DNA of 64,000 nucleotides, taken from Desulfovibrio sp. Marseille-P6017 (lineage in GTDB: Bacteria > Bacillota_A > Clostridia > Peptostreptococcales > Peptostreptococcaceae). Below are positions 29,615 through 39,131 of this stretch, in pieces; the first letter of the stretch is position 1; the number at the start of each line of letters is the position of its first letter. The DNA lies in contig UWOR01000002.1 in the NCBI GenBank assembly GCA_900604495.1, positions 248,001 through 312,000 on the forward strand. The letters are read 5' to 3'. The notes beneath the pieces are model-generated. The model saw only the letters and a list, made by a program, of their open reading frames with translations. It searched no databases and was not told the DNA's origin. Made by a program: the position numbers and the translations under genes.

Positions 29615-30667
29615 ATGGAATTAAATAATCAATTTAGACCAATAACAGCTATAACAATGGGAGATCCAGCAGGTATTGGACCAGAGATAGTTGTTAAAAC
29701 TATGCTAGACAAGGATTTATATAATGAATGTAAACCTTTTATTATAGGGAGTATTAAAATTTTAGAAAGAGCAATGAAAGTATTAGGTGTTACTTTAAAT
29801 ATTAATAAAATAACGTCTCCATCAGAAGCAAAATATGAATACGGAACAATGGATGTATTAGAAACAGGAGATTATGATTGTGACTCAATTGAATATGGGA
29901 AAATACAAAAACTAGCAGGTCAAATGAGTATTGATTACATAATGAAGTCTATAGAATTAGGAAAAAAAGGAGAAGTTCATGCAGTATCAACTGCTCCAAT
30001 ACACAAATCAGCAATAAAATTAGTAGGAGTAAAGCAAGCAGGTCATACAGAGATATATCAAGATGAAACAAATTCTCCATACGCTCTTACAATGTTTTCA
30101 GTTCATAAATTAAGAGTATTCTTTGTTAGCCGTCATATGTCATTAAAAGATGCATGTGATTTTGCTTCAAAAGAAGAAGTTCTAAATAATATCAAAAATA
30201 TATATAAAGAATTAAAAAAATTAAATATGAAAAATCCGTTAATAGCAGTTGCAGCATTAAATCCACATGGTGGAGACAATGGACTATTTGGTAGAGAAGA
30301 AATAGAACAGTTAATACCAGCTTGTGAAGCTGCTAAGGAATTAGGTATAAATGTTACAGGGCCAGTTCCAGCAGACTCGGTATTCAACTTAGGTAAACAA
30401 GGAAGATATGATGCAATCCTTTCTTTATATCACGACCAAGGACATATTGCTTGTAAAATTTTAGATTTTGAAAAATCTATAACATTAACATTTGGATTAC
30501 CATTTATAAGAAGTTCAGTAGACCATGGAACTGCATTTGATATAGCAGGAAAAGGTATTGCTGGTGCTGTTAGTATGATTGAATCAACTAAAGTGGTTTC
30601 TCAATATGCAAAGATGATGTATGGAAATAGTGAAAAGAAGGGAGAGGAAGTAACTTGCCAATTATAG
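29615..30667 (+). CDS. pdxA2: PdxA2-like threonate/erythronate 4-phosphate dehydrogenase
   Basis: PdxA-fold NAD enzyme. Next to a four-carbon acid sugar kinase it is expected to oxidise and decarboxylate D-threonate- or erythronate-4-phosphate to dihydroxyacetone phosphate rather than make vitamin B6. Seen: TMGDPAGIGPEIV near residue 15, metal His in KQAGHTEIYQ near 137, NPHGGDNGLFGREE near 205, YHDQGHIA near 272. The frame opens at 29582, but ATG 29615 has the SD (AGGGGGAG) and fits the family start. Overlaps the next gene by 13 bases. Confidence 0.9.
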   Translation: MELNNQFRPITAITMGDPAGIGPEIVVKTMLDKDLYNECKPFIIGSIKILERAMKVLGVTLNINKITSPSEAKYEYGTMDVLETGDYDCDSIEYGKIQKLAGQMSIDYIMKSIELGKKGEVHAVSTAPIHKSAIKLVGVKQAGHTEIYQDETNSPYALTMFSVHKLRVFFVSRHMSLKDACDFASKEEVLNNIKNIYKELKKLNMKNPLIAVAALNPHGGDNGLFGREEIEQLIPACEAAKELGINVTGPVPADSVFNLGKQGRYDAILSLYHDQGHIACKILDFEKSITLTFGLPFIRSSVDHGTAFDIAGKGIAGAVSMIESTKVVSQYAKMMYGNSEKKGEEVTCQL

Positions 30668-32064
30668 GGGCTGTAGCAGACGATTTAACTGGAGCTACTA
30701 CAGTAGGTGTATTACTTTCCAAGTCAGGAGCAAAAACAGCAGCATTTTTTAATGAAGTTGCTGCACAGGAATGTGAGAATGTGAATGAATACACAGGGAT
30801 AATTGTAAGTAGTAACAGTAGACCATTACCATCAGATGAAGCTTATGAAAAAGTTACTAAGGCAACAAAAGCTTTAAAGAAAATGGGAATAAAGCAATTT
30901 TCAAAAAGAATAGATACAACTCTTCGTGGAGGAATAGGTGTAGAAATAGATGCAATGTTAGATGAAATAGGAGATGACTATGTAGCAATAGTAGTACCTT
31001 CTATGCCAAAATCTAATAGGGTATTAGTAGGTGGATTTTCTGTTATAAATGGAGTTGCTTTAACAAAGACTCCAGCAGCAAATGATGTTAGAACTCCTGT
31101 AAAGGAAAATTATATACCAAGACTTTTACAAGATCAAAGTAAGAGAAAAGTTGGATTTGTTGGATTAGATTATGTTTTAGGTGGAAAAGAAAGTGTAAAA
31201 TTATCACTTATATACTCAAAGGATGAGGGCAATAGAATAATAGTTGTAGATGCTATAGATGATGAAGATGTAGATACAATAGCAAGTGCAGTAGTTGAAT
31301 TGGGGTGGAATGTACTTGCAGTTGACCCTGGACCATTTACAGAAAGATTAGCTTATCATAATGGATATATGTCAAATAAAGTTTGGGAAAACGTTAATAT
31401 AAAAGAGGATTACACAGAAGAAAAAACTGTATTAATAGCAGCTGGTAGTGCTACTCCAGTAACTAAAAAACAAATGGAAGTTTTATGTAGTGATGAAAGG
31501 AATGTAAGAATACATGTTAATCCAAGAGCCTTAATAAATGGAGGAGTAGAAGCTGAGTTAGAAGTTAAAAAGGCTATTGATAAAGTTGTAGAACTTGTAA
31601 GTAAAAAAAATCAACCAAGGTCAATATTATTAGAGACAGCTCTTAGTGGAAAATTACTAAATCTGGATAAAGAAGATGAGAAACATGGATATGAGTATGG
31701 TTCTTGTGCAGAAAGAATAAACTCTTCATTAGGATATATAATATGGTCATCTTTAGATAAATTAGGAAGAGATAAGTTTGCAGGATTATATATGACTGGC
31801 GGGGATACAATGGTAAGTGTATGTCGTCAATTAGGTGTTGAATGTATAGAGCTTATAGACTATGTAATACCACAAGCTGATGTTGGAAAGTTAGTAGGGT
31901 CAAAATATAATAAAATGCCTGTTATAGGTAAAGGTGGATTAACAGGAAGTGAAAATACTGCGGTTGATATAGTCAATCGATTATTCAAAGAATCTAAAAA
32001 AGAAAGTAAGGTGTATAAAGATGAGAAGGAAGATAGTTGCTTCAAGTTGGAAAATGCACATTAA
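30655..32064 (+). CDS. dtnK: four-carbon acid sugar kinase family protein (DUF1537)
   Basis: 469 residues. N-terminal substrate domain IGAVADDLTGATTVG at the start and KRIDTTLRGG near residue 83; C-terminal nucleotide domain with AAGSATPVTKKQ near 262 and LYMTGGDTMVSVCR near 377. The family phosphorylates D-threonate, L-threonate or D-erythronate at C4, feeding PdxA2. Start is TTG 30655, preceded by GGGAGAGG inside pdxA2. Overlaps the next gene by 44 bases. Confidence 0.9.
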   Translation: MPIIGAVADDLTGATTVGVLLSKSGAKTAAFFNEVAAQECENVNEYTGIIVSSNSRPLPSDEAYEKVTKATKALKKMGIKQFSKRIDTTLRGGIGVEIDAMLDEIGDDYVAIVVPSMPKSNRVLVGGFSVINGVALTKTPAANDVRTPVKENYIPRLLQDQSKRKVGFVGLDYVLGGKESVKLSLIYSKDEGNRIIVVDAIDDEDVDTIASAVVELGWNVLAVDPGPFTERLAYHNGYMSNKVWENVNIKEDYTEEKTVLIAAGSATPVTKKQMEVLCSDERNVRIHVNPRALINGGVEAELEVKKAIDKVVELVSKKNQPRSILLETALSGKLLNLDKEDEKHGYEYGSCAERINSSLGYIIWSSLDKLGRDKFAGLYMTGGDTMVSVCRQLGVECIELIDYVIPQADVGKLVGSKYNKMPVIGKGGLTGSENTAVDIVNRLFKESKKESKVYKDEKEDSCFKLENAH

Positions 32065-32800
32065 TTCTATAGTTGATGGAAAAAACTTAGCTAAAGATAT
32101 ATGTGATAAAGTAGGAAAAGTTGAAGATGTAGATATATTTATATTACCGACATTTCCTATGATACATACAGTAAGCGAAGAATTTAAAGGAAGTAATATA
32201 AAATATGGAGCTCAAAATGTTTGTTTTGCAGAAAAAGGTGCATATACAGGAGAAGTCCCAGCGAATGTATTAAAAGAAATTGGCTGTACTTATGTTGAAT
32301 TAGGTCATGCAGAACGTAAAGCTATGTTTTCTGAAAGCGATATCTTAGTAAATAGAAAAGTTAAGATTTGTGAAAAGTATGATTTAATACCTGTAGTTTG
32401 TATAGGAGAAACTAAAGAAGATTTAGATAACAATATTGGAAAACAAACTTTAAAAACACAAGTTGAATGGGCTTTAGAAGGTTTAAGTGATGATTTTAGA
32501 AAAAAGGTAATCCTAGCTTATGAGCCAGTTTGGGCTATAGGTCAGCCTAAGGCTGCACGTCCTGAATATGTAAATGAAACTCACAAATATATTCGTAAAA
32601 TTATTGAACAAGAGTATGGAAAAGAAGTAGCAAATTCAATAAGAGTTATATATGGAGGTTCTGTAAGTCCAGAAACTGCACCAGATTTAGTAAAATATGA
32701 AGATATTGATGGATTATTTATAGGTAGATTTGGGTTAAAGGGAGAGAACTTTAAAGCTATGGTAGATAGTGCTTTAAATGTAGTTAAAAAAGCTTTATAA
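32021..32800 (+). CDS. TIM-barrel isomerase, triosephosphate isomerase-like, possibly a tetrulose-phosphate isomerase
   Basis: 259 residues. The TIM catalytic residues Lys (SSWKM, residue 11), His (ELGHAERK) and Glu (AYEPVWAIG) are kept, but the Asn before Trp is Ser, the loop after AIG is QPKAAR instead of TGKTAT, and the phosphate loop is GRFGLK instead of GGASLK. The same SWKM pattern occurs, to my memory, in EryH/TpiA2 enzymes that isomerise L-erythrulose-1-phosphate. With an RpiB-like gene 27 bases on, a tetrulose-phosphate role is more likely than glycolysis. SD AAGGTG. Confidence 0.85.
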   Translation: MRRKIVASSWKMHINSIVDGKNLAKDICDKVGKVEDVDIFILPTFPMIHTVSEEFKGSNIKYGAQNVCFAEKGAYTGEVPANVLKEIGCTYVELGHAERKAMFSESDILVNRKVKICEKYDLIPVVCIGETKEDLDNNIGKQTLKTQVEWALEGLSDDFRKKVILAYEPVWAIGQPKAARPEYVNETHKYIRKIIEQEYGKEVANSIRVIYGGSVSPETAPDLVKYEDIDGLFIGRFGLKGENFKAMVDSALNVVKKAL

Positions 32801-32827
32801 AGTTTAAATTAAAAGGGGGAAATAAAG

Positions 32828-33292
32828 ATGAAATTAGCTATAGGATGCGATGAAGCAGCATTTGATTTAAAAGAAAGTGTAAAAGAATTATTAATAGGAA
32901 AAGGGATTGAAGTTGAAGATTTTGGAACATATACATCTGATGAAAAAGTATTATATCCAGATGTAGCTATAAAGGTTGCAGAATCTATACAAAAAGGAAA
33001 TAACGAAAGAGGTATACTTGTTTGTGGAACGGGAATAGGTATGGCAATAACTGCAAATAAAGTACAAGGGATAAGAGCTGCAGTATGTCACGATCCATAT
33101 TCAACAGAACGTGCTAGAAAAAGTAATAATGCACAAATAATGTGTATGGGAGCTAGAGTTGTAGCTCCAGAGCTTGCAAAATACCTAGTTGAAATATGGT
33201 TAACTTGTGAATTTGCAGGTGGAGGTTCTCAAGATAAAGTAGATAGAATTTGTGAATATGAAAAGAATACAAAAACTGCAATGAATATATAA
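32828..33292 (+). CDS. RpiB/LacAB-family sugar-phosphate isomerase
   Basis: 154 residues. Catalytic Cys in LVCGTGIGMAI near residue 66 and the ARKSNNAQIMCMGAR phosphate-binding block are present. The usual GxDHAG start is GCDEAAFDLK, with Glu where ribose-5-phosphate isomerase B has His. That divergence and the TIM-like partner suggest an EryI-like erythrulose/erythrose-4-phosphate isomerase. SD AAAGGGGGA. Confidence 0.88.
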   Translation: MKLAIGCDEAAFDLKESVKELLIGKGIEVEDFGTYTSDEKVLYPDVAIKVAESIQKGNNERGILVCGTGIGMAITANKVQGIRAAVCHDPYSTERARKSNNAQIMCMGARVVAPELAKYLVEIWLTCEFAGGGSQDKVDRICEYEKNTKTAMNI

Positions 33293-33301
33293 ATAAAGTC
33301 A

Positions 33302-33334
33302 TATATAGGTCAATGTAAAACATTGACCTATATA
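33302..33334. repeat. perfect 15-bp hairpin between rpiB-like and kdgT genes
   Basis: TATATAGGTCAATGT - AAA - ACATTGACCTATATA. No T run follows, so it is more likely an RNA processing/stability hairpin or partial attenuator than a full terminator. Confidence 0.75.
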
Positions 33335-33405
33335 ATAAGTTAACTTAAAAAATGTATATGAAATAATAGTTATATAATAAATAAAAATAAGGAGATTGAT
33401 TATAC

Positions 33406-34389
33406 ATGAAAATTATATCGAAGATGCAAAAGATTCCTGGTGGGCTTGTAATTATTCCTTTATTAATCGCAGTTTTTATAAATACTGTATTTCCTCAGTT
33501 TTTTGAAATAGGTGGATTTACAACTGGTTTATTTAAAAATGGCCAACCAGCAATGATGGGATTATTCTTAATTATATGTGGTTCTGCTATAAACATAAAG
33601 CAAGTTGGATTACCTCTTTATAAAGGGACAGTATTAACAGGAATGAAGTTTATAGTAGGTGTTTTAATGGGATTAACAGTAGCTAAAATATGCGGTGACA
33701 ATGGAATACTAGGAATTACTCCTATGGTTATGATAGCTGCAATAACTAATTCAAATAGTTCTTTATATATTTCTTTATCATCTCAGTTTGGAAATGCCAC
33801 AGATACAGGAGCAGTATCAGTACTTTCATTAAATGATGGTCCATTCTTTACATTAGTTGCATTAGGAGCAACAGGTCTTGCAACTATTCCAATAAATTCA
33901 TTAATAGCAACAATAATACCTATATTAATAGGTTTTATATGGGGAAATTTAGATAGTGATTTTAAAGATATGTGTAAAAAAGCTCAACCTATAGTTACTT
34001 TTTTTATGACTATAGCAATAGGTTCTAATACCAATCTTGCAACAATAGCAACAGCAGGAGCATCTGGAATACTACTTGGATTAATATCAACTGTAACAGG
34101 ATTTTTATTTTATTTCTTATATAACTTATGTCTTAAAAAAGAAGAAAGAAGTGCAATGGGTGCAGTAATTGGTACAACTGCTCTAAATTCATCAATGACG
34201 CCAGCAGCAGTAGCAGAGGCAGATCCATCAATGGCACCATATACAGAAATGGCAACTGCTCAATGTGCAACTGCATCAATAGTTACATTATTCTTATGCC
34301 CATTCATAGTTGCGTTTTTAGATAAAAGATTAAAGAAGAAAATGGCTAAAGAAGGCATAATATCAGACACTGAGTTGGAAGGAGTATAA
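33406..34389 (+). CDS. kdgT: 2-keto-3-deoxygluconate permease family transporter
   Basis: 327 residues, about ten membrane spans, KdgT family: KIPGGLVIIPLLIAVFINTV at the start, NGQPAMMGLFLIICGSAINI near 46, MIAAITNSNSSLYISL near 111, ALNSSMTPAAVAEADPS near 263. A proton-driven sugar-acid importer. In this operon it is the obvious uptake system for the C4 acid used by the kinase and dehydrogenase. The stop is 3 bases before the next start codon. Confidence 0.93.
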   Translation: MKIISKMQKIPGGLVIIPLLIAVFINTVFPQFFEIGGFTTGLFKNGQPAMMGLFLIICGSAINIKQVGLPLYKGTVLTGMKFIVGVLMGLTVAKICGDNGILGITPMVMIAAITNSNSSLYISLSSQFGNATDTGAVSVLSLNDGPFFTLVALGATGLATIPINSLIATIIPILIGFIWGNLDSDFKDMCKKAQPIVTFFMTIAIGSNTNLATIATAGASGILLGLISTVTGFLFYFLYNLCLKKEERSAMGAVIGTTALNSSMTPAAVAEADPSMAPYTEMATAQCATASIVTLFLCPFIVAFLDKRLKKKMAKEGIISDTELEGV

Positions 34390-34392
34390 GAT

Positions 34393-35616
34393 ATGAAAAA
34401 TATTTTAGTTGCTCAATCAGGAGGCCCTACATCTGCAATAAATGCTACAGTAGCTGGAATAGTTGAGATGGCTAAGATTTCTGGAAATATAAATAAAATA
34501 TATGGAGCCAAGAATGGTATTCAAGGAGTTATAGAAGAAAGTTTTATAGAACTAAATGAAATATTAAAAGATACTAGTGATGTGGATTTACTTTATAAAA
34601 CTCCAGCAGCAGCTCTTGGATCTTGTAGATTAAAACTTAATGATATAGATAAATGTGAAAATCAATACGAACAAATAATAAAAGTGTTAAGAAAATACTC
34701 TATAGCCTACTTTATATACATAGGTGGGAATGACTCAATGGATACAGTAGAAAAATTAAGTAGATACTGTAGAGTAAAAAATATAGATGATATAAATATA
34801 ATTGGGGCACCAAAAACGATAGATAATGACCTAGTTGAAACTGATCATTGTCCAGGATTTGGATCAGCAGCTAAGTATATAGCAACAACTTTTTCTGAAT
34901 TAGAAAGAGATTGTTCTGTTTATAATACACAATCAGTTACTATAGTAGAGGTAATGGGAAGAAATGCAGGATGGCTAACTGCTTCATCTGCATTATCAAG
35001 ATTAAATGGCGGAATTGGACCAAATCTTATATATTTATGTGAAAATGATTTTGATATAAATAAGTTTACTAATGATGTAAAGGAAAAGTTAAAAGATAAT
35101 AACTCAGTTATAGTAGCAATAAGTGAAGGTATAAAAAATTCAAATGGTCAATATATATCTGATGAAGTACAATCTGGTGTTAAAGATGTATTTGGTCATA
35201 ATTATATAGCTGGTGCAGGAAGAGTTCTTGAGGAAATAGTAAGAAATGAAATAGGCTGCAAAGTAAGGTCTATAGAATTAAATTTAATGCAAAGATGTGC
35301 AGGACATATAGGAAGTAAAACTGATTTAGATGAGTCTAAAGCTCTAGGCATGAAGGAATTTCAATGTGCTAATGAAGGAAATTCAGGAGTAATGGTAGGC
35401 ATTAAAAGGATAAGTTCTAATCCATATAAAATCGAATTTGTTACTACTGATATTAAGAATGTTGCAAATCTAGAAAAGAAAGTTCCCTTAAGCTGGATAA
35501 ATTCAAATGGAAATGATGTTAAAAAAGAAATGATAGATTATTTAAAACCTTTAATACAAGGTGAAGTAAGTATAAATTATAAAAATGGTATACCTGAATA
35601 TATGAACTTATACTAA
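34393..35616 (+). CDS. 6-phosphofructokinase, pyrophosphate-dependent type
   Basis: 407 residues. The residues that separate PPi- from ATP-enzymes are visible: GGNDSMDT near 114 (ATP enzymes have GGDGS) and GAPKTIDNDL near 139. Substrate block VEVMGRNAGWLT near 186. The reaction is reversible fructose-6-phosphate + PPi; such enzymes also accept sedoheptulose-7-phosphate. Fits an island that pours pentose/tetrose phosphates into glycolysis. Confidence 0.92.
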   Translation: MKNILVAQSGGPTSAINATVAGIVEMAKISGNINKIYGAKNGIQGVIEESFIELNEILKDTSDVDLLYKTPAAALGSCRLKLNDIDKCENQYEQIIKVLRKYSIAYFIYIGGNDSMDTVEKLSRYCRVKNIDDINIIGAPKTIDNDLVETDHCPGFGSAAKYIATTFSELERDCSVYNTQSVTIVEVMGRNAGWLTASSALSRLNGGIGPNLIYLCENDFDINKFTNDVKEKLKDNNSVIVAISEGIKNSNGQYISDEVQSGVKDVFGHNYIAGAGRVLEEIVRNEIGCKVRSIELNLMQRCAGHIGSKTDLDESKALGMKEFQCANEGNSGVMVGIKRISSNPYKIEFVTTDIKNVANLEKKVPLSWINSNGNDVKKEMIDYLKPLIQGEVSINYKNGIPEYMNLY

Positions 35617-35638
35617 GGTGTAAAAGGAGGAGATTAAT

Positions 35639-36286
35639 ATGAAGTTTTTCTTAGATACAGCTAATGTTGATGATATAAAAAAGGTAAATGATATGGGAGT
35701 AATTTGTGGAGTTACTACAAATCCATCTCTTGTGGCTAAAGAAGGAAGAGATTTTAATGAAGTTATAAAAGAAATAACTGAAATAGTTGATGGAGCTATA
35801 AGTGGAGAAGTTATAAGTGAAGATGTTGAAAATATGATAAAAGAAGGACGAGAAATAGCTAAAATACATCCTAATATGGTTGTAAAAATACCTATGACAG
35901 AAGAAGGTCTTAAAGCAACTAATATTCTTTCTAAAGAAGGTATAAAAACAAATGTAACATTAATATTCTCAGCACCACAAGCCTTGCTTGCTGCAAGAGC
36001 TGGTGCAACGTATGTAAGTCCTTTCTTAGGAAGAATCGATGATATATCAATGAATGGTATGGATTTAATAAAAAGTATATCTAAAATATTTAAAGTGCAT
36101 GATATACAAACAGAAATTATAGCAGCAAGTGTAAGAACTCCTATACACGTTATAGAAGCAGCACAAGCAGGAGCTGACATAGCAACAGTTCCAGCTAAAT
36201 TAATGTATCAAATGTTAAAACATCCTTTAACAGATCAAGGTTTAGAAAAGTTTAAAAAAGATTGGGAAGATGCTTTTAATAAATAA
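35639..36286 (+). CDS. tal: transaldolase (short TalC/FSA type)
   Basis: 215 residues, the short transaldolase subfamily. [15 protein letters not shown] at the start, [13 protein letters not shown] near 25, Schiff-base Lys in [11 protein letters not shown] near 83, FLGRIDD near 130. Interconverts sedoheptulose-7-P + glyceraldehyde-3-P with erythrose-4-P + fructose-6-P. SD AAGGAGGAG. Followed by transketolase. Confidence 0.95.
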   Translation: MKFFLDTANVDDIKKVNDMGVICGVTTNPSLVAKEGRDFNEVIKEITEIVDGAISGEVISEDVENMIKEGREIAKIHPNMVVKIPMTEEGLKATNILSKEGIKTNVTLIFSAPQALLAARAGATYVSPFLGRIDDISMNGMDLIKSISKIFKVHDIQTEIIAASVRTPIHVIEAAQAGADIATVPAKLMYQMLKHPLTDQGLEKFKKDWEDAFNK

Positions 36287-36312
36287 AGTATTAACTATTA
36301 GGGGGAATAAAG

Positions 36313-38322
36313 ATGAATTCTAATTTAAATGAAAAGTGTATAAATGCAATAAGAATACTCTCTGCAGATGCTATACAAAAAGCAAACTCAGGTCATCCAG
36401 GATTACCTTTAGGTTCAGCTGCAATGGCATTTACATTATGGTCAAAAATGAATCATAATGGAAAAAATCCAAAATGGCAAAATAGAGATAGATTTATTTT
36501 ATCAGCAGGGCATGGTTCTATGTTAGAATACTCATTATTACATTTATTCGGATATAAAGTAAGTATAGATGATATAAAAAACTTTAGACAAACAGGAAGT
36601 ATAACAGCAGGTCATCCTGAATATAATCATACTCCAGGTGTTGAGATAACTACAGGACCTTTAGGACAAGGTATATGTAATGCTGTAGGTATGGCTATTG
36701 CAGAAGAATATTTAGCTAATAAATTTAATAAAGAAAAGTATAATATAGTTGATCATTATACTTACTCAATAGTAGGTGATGGTTGTTTAATGGAAGGTAT
36801 ATCAGGAGAGGCAAGTTCATTAGCAGGAACATTAGGGCTTTGAAAACTTATAGTTTTATATGATTCTAATAAAATCTCTATAGAAGGAAGTACTGATATA
36901 GCATTTACAGAAGATGTTGCTAAGAGATACGAAAGTTATAACTGGCAAGTTATTAAAGTTTCTGATGGTAATGATATAGAAGCTATAAACAATGCTATAG
37001 ATGAAGCTAAAGCAGAAACTTCAAAACCTTCTATGATAATAGTAAGTACTAAGATAGGATATGGTTGTCCTGCAAAAGAAGGAAAAGCATCTGCTCATGG
37101 AGAGCCACTAGGAATAGATAATATAAAAGCTTTTAGAGAAAATCTTAATTGGCCAAGTGAAGTTCCTTTTGAAGTTCCAAGCGAAGTATATGAAAATATG
37201 GATAAATACATAAAATCTGGAGAAGAAAAAGAAGCTAATTGGAATTCATTATTACAATCTTATAAAAATGAATATCCAGAATTAGCTAAAGAATATGATT
37301 TATGGTTTAATAAAGATATAAATGAAAAAGCTTTATTAGAAAATGAAGAATTCTGGAGTTTTGATAAAGAAATGGCAACTAGAGAATCTTCGGGAATATT
37401 AATAAATAGATTAAAAGATTTAGTACCAAATCTTATAGGTGGTTCAGCTGATTTAGCTCCATCTAATAAAACTTATATGAAGGATAAAGGTGATTTTTCA
37501 AAAGAATATAAAAGTGGATCAAACCTTCATTTTGGAGTTAGAGAACATGCAATGGCAGCTATTTGTAATGGAATGTATGCTCATGGCGGATTAAGAGTAT
37601 TTTGTGCTACATTCTTTGTATTTAGTGATTATATGAAAGCTTCAATGAGACTTTCTTCACTAATGAATTTACCTATATCATATGTATTAACTCATGATAG
37701 TATAGGTGTTGGAGAAGATGGACCAACTCACCAACCAATAGAACAATTAGCAGCTCTTAGAAGTATGCCTAATATGACTGTATTTAGACCGGCAGATTCA
37801 AAAGAAACTGCAGCAGGATGGTATTATTCTATTTCTAATAAAACTACACCAACTTCACTAGTATTAACTAGACAAAAATTACCTTTATACGAAGGTGATG
37901 GAAAAAGAGCATTAAAAGGTGGATATATACTAAGGGATTCTAAAAAAGACAACCCAGATATAATACTTATAGCTTCTGGTTCTGAAGTAGAACTTATATA
38001 TAGAGCATATGATAAACTTAAAGAACAAGGTATAGATTCAAGAGTTGTAAGTATGCCATCATTTGAGTTATTTGATGCTCAAAGTAAAGAATATAAAGAA
38101 AGTGTACTTCCAAATAAAGTAAGATCAAGATTAGGAGTAGAAGCGTTATCTTCATTTGGATGGCATAAATATATAGGACTTGATGGAGATATATTATCAC
38201 TAGATCATTTTGGAGAATCAGGAAATGCAAATGATTTATTTGAAAAATTTGGATTCACTGTAGATAATGTAGTAGAAAAAGCAATTAAAGTAGTAGAAAA
38301 TAATAAAGAATTAGTTTTTTAA
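36313..38322 (+). pseudogene. tkt: transketolase, interrupted by one in-frame TGA
   Basis: 669 codons from ATG to TAA in one frame, the normal transketolase length, broken only by TGA at 36841-36843. Thiamine-diphosphate motif [12 protein letters not shown] before and KLIVLYDSNKIS directly after the TGA, then KIGYGCPAKEGKASAHGEP, GVREHAMAAICNG and HDSIGVGEDGPTHQP. In relatives the stop position is Gly (LGxGKLIVLYDSN), one base away (GGA to TGA). After the TGA there is no start with an SD for 190 bases, so restart would lose part of the cofactor site. Needs read-through, or is a recent mutation or read error. SD AGGGGGA. Confidence 0.9.
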
Positions 38323-38331
38323 ATAAAATAT

Positions 38332-38370
38332 AAAAAAGGGTTACCTTAAAAATTAGGTAGCCCTTTTTAT
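38332..38370. terminator. bidirectional terminator between tkt and deoR copy 2
   Basis: AAAAAGGGtTACCT/AGGTAgCCCTTTTT with T runs on both strands. Confidence 0.85.
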
Positions 38371-39131
38371 TATTCACAAACTGTAATATTTATACCAGAA
38401 TTACGGTATTTTTCTAAAGCTTTATTATCAGCTTTATTATCAGTTATTATTAAGTCTAATTCATTAGATTTACAAAAAGATGCTGTTGAAACATTTTCAA
38501 ACTTAGAAAAATCTAATAAAGCAATTGATTTTTTAGATCTTTTTAACATTTGTTTTTTTAACTCAACTTCATAAATATTAAAGTCAGTTAATCCTTCATT
38601 TAAGGTAAATCCATGAGCAGATACAAAAGATATATCAGCATTTATCTTACTTAATAAATCAACTCCTAGTAGACCTTCAGTACATCCAGAGTTTTTAGTA
38701 ACTATACCACCTATAAATATAACTGTAATATTAGGTACATCCTTTAAAGCTAACATAGCGTAAATTCCGTTTGTAACTACAGTTAGTCTGTCAAATATAT
38801 GTAATTTTTTAGCAAGTGCTAATGATGTAGAACTTGCATCTAATAAAATGCATTGATCGTTTTTTATTAAATTTAGAGCTTCATTAGCTATATTCTCTTT
38901 TTCTATATTGTTTATTTTATCTCTTTTATGAAATTCAAGATTATTTGATTGATCTGGTAAAGTAGCACCACCATGAAATTTCTTTATTAGCTGTTCTTTT
39001 TCTAAAAAGTTAAGGTCATTTCTAATAGTAGCTGCAGAAACATTTAATTGTTCACAAAGCTCATTAGTAGTCATTCTAGTATTCTTATATAGTAATTCCA
39101 TTATTTGATTATGTCGTTCTAGAGTTAGCAT
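38370..39131 (-). CDS. DeoR/GlpR family repressor (copy 2)
   Basis: 253 residues, same length and layout as copy 1 and about 70% identical by eye; the HTH (TTNELCEQLNVSAATIRNDL) differs at a few positions and the sensor domain is nearly the same (LDASSTSLALAKKL, VTKNSGCTEGLLG). Divergent from the araL-to-dhaL unit. The twin sensors suggest both units answer the same or related phosphorylated sugars. SD GGAGGTG. Confidence 0.93.
   Translation of the reverse strand: MLTLERHNQIMELLYKNTRMTTNELCEQLNVSAATIRNDLNFLEKEQLIKKFHGGATLPDQSNNLEFHKRDKINNIEKENIANEALNLIKNDQCILLDASSTSLALAKKLHIFDRLTVVTNGIYAMLALKDVPNITVIFIGGIVTKNSGCTEGLLGVDLLSKINADISFVSAHGFTLNEGLTDFNIYEVELKKQMLKRSKKSIALLDFSKFENVSTASFCKSNELDLIITDNKADNKALEKYRNSGINITVCE

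Noticed and set aside
26925..36843. Selenocysteine insertion at the two in-frame TGA codons
   Set aside because: Neither family has a known catalytic Cys/Sec there; the transketolase site is Gly in relatives, and I see no convincing SECIS-like hairpin directly downstream.
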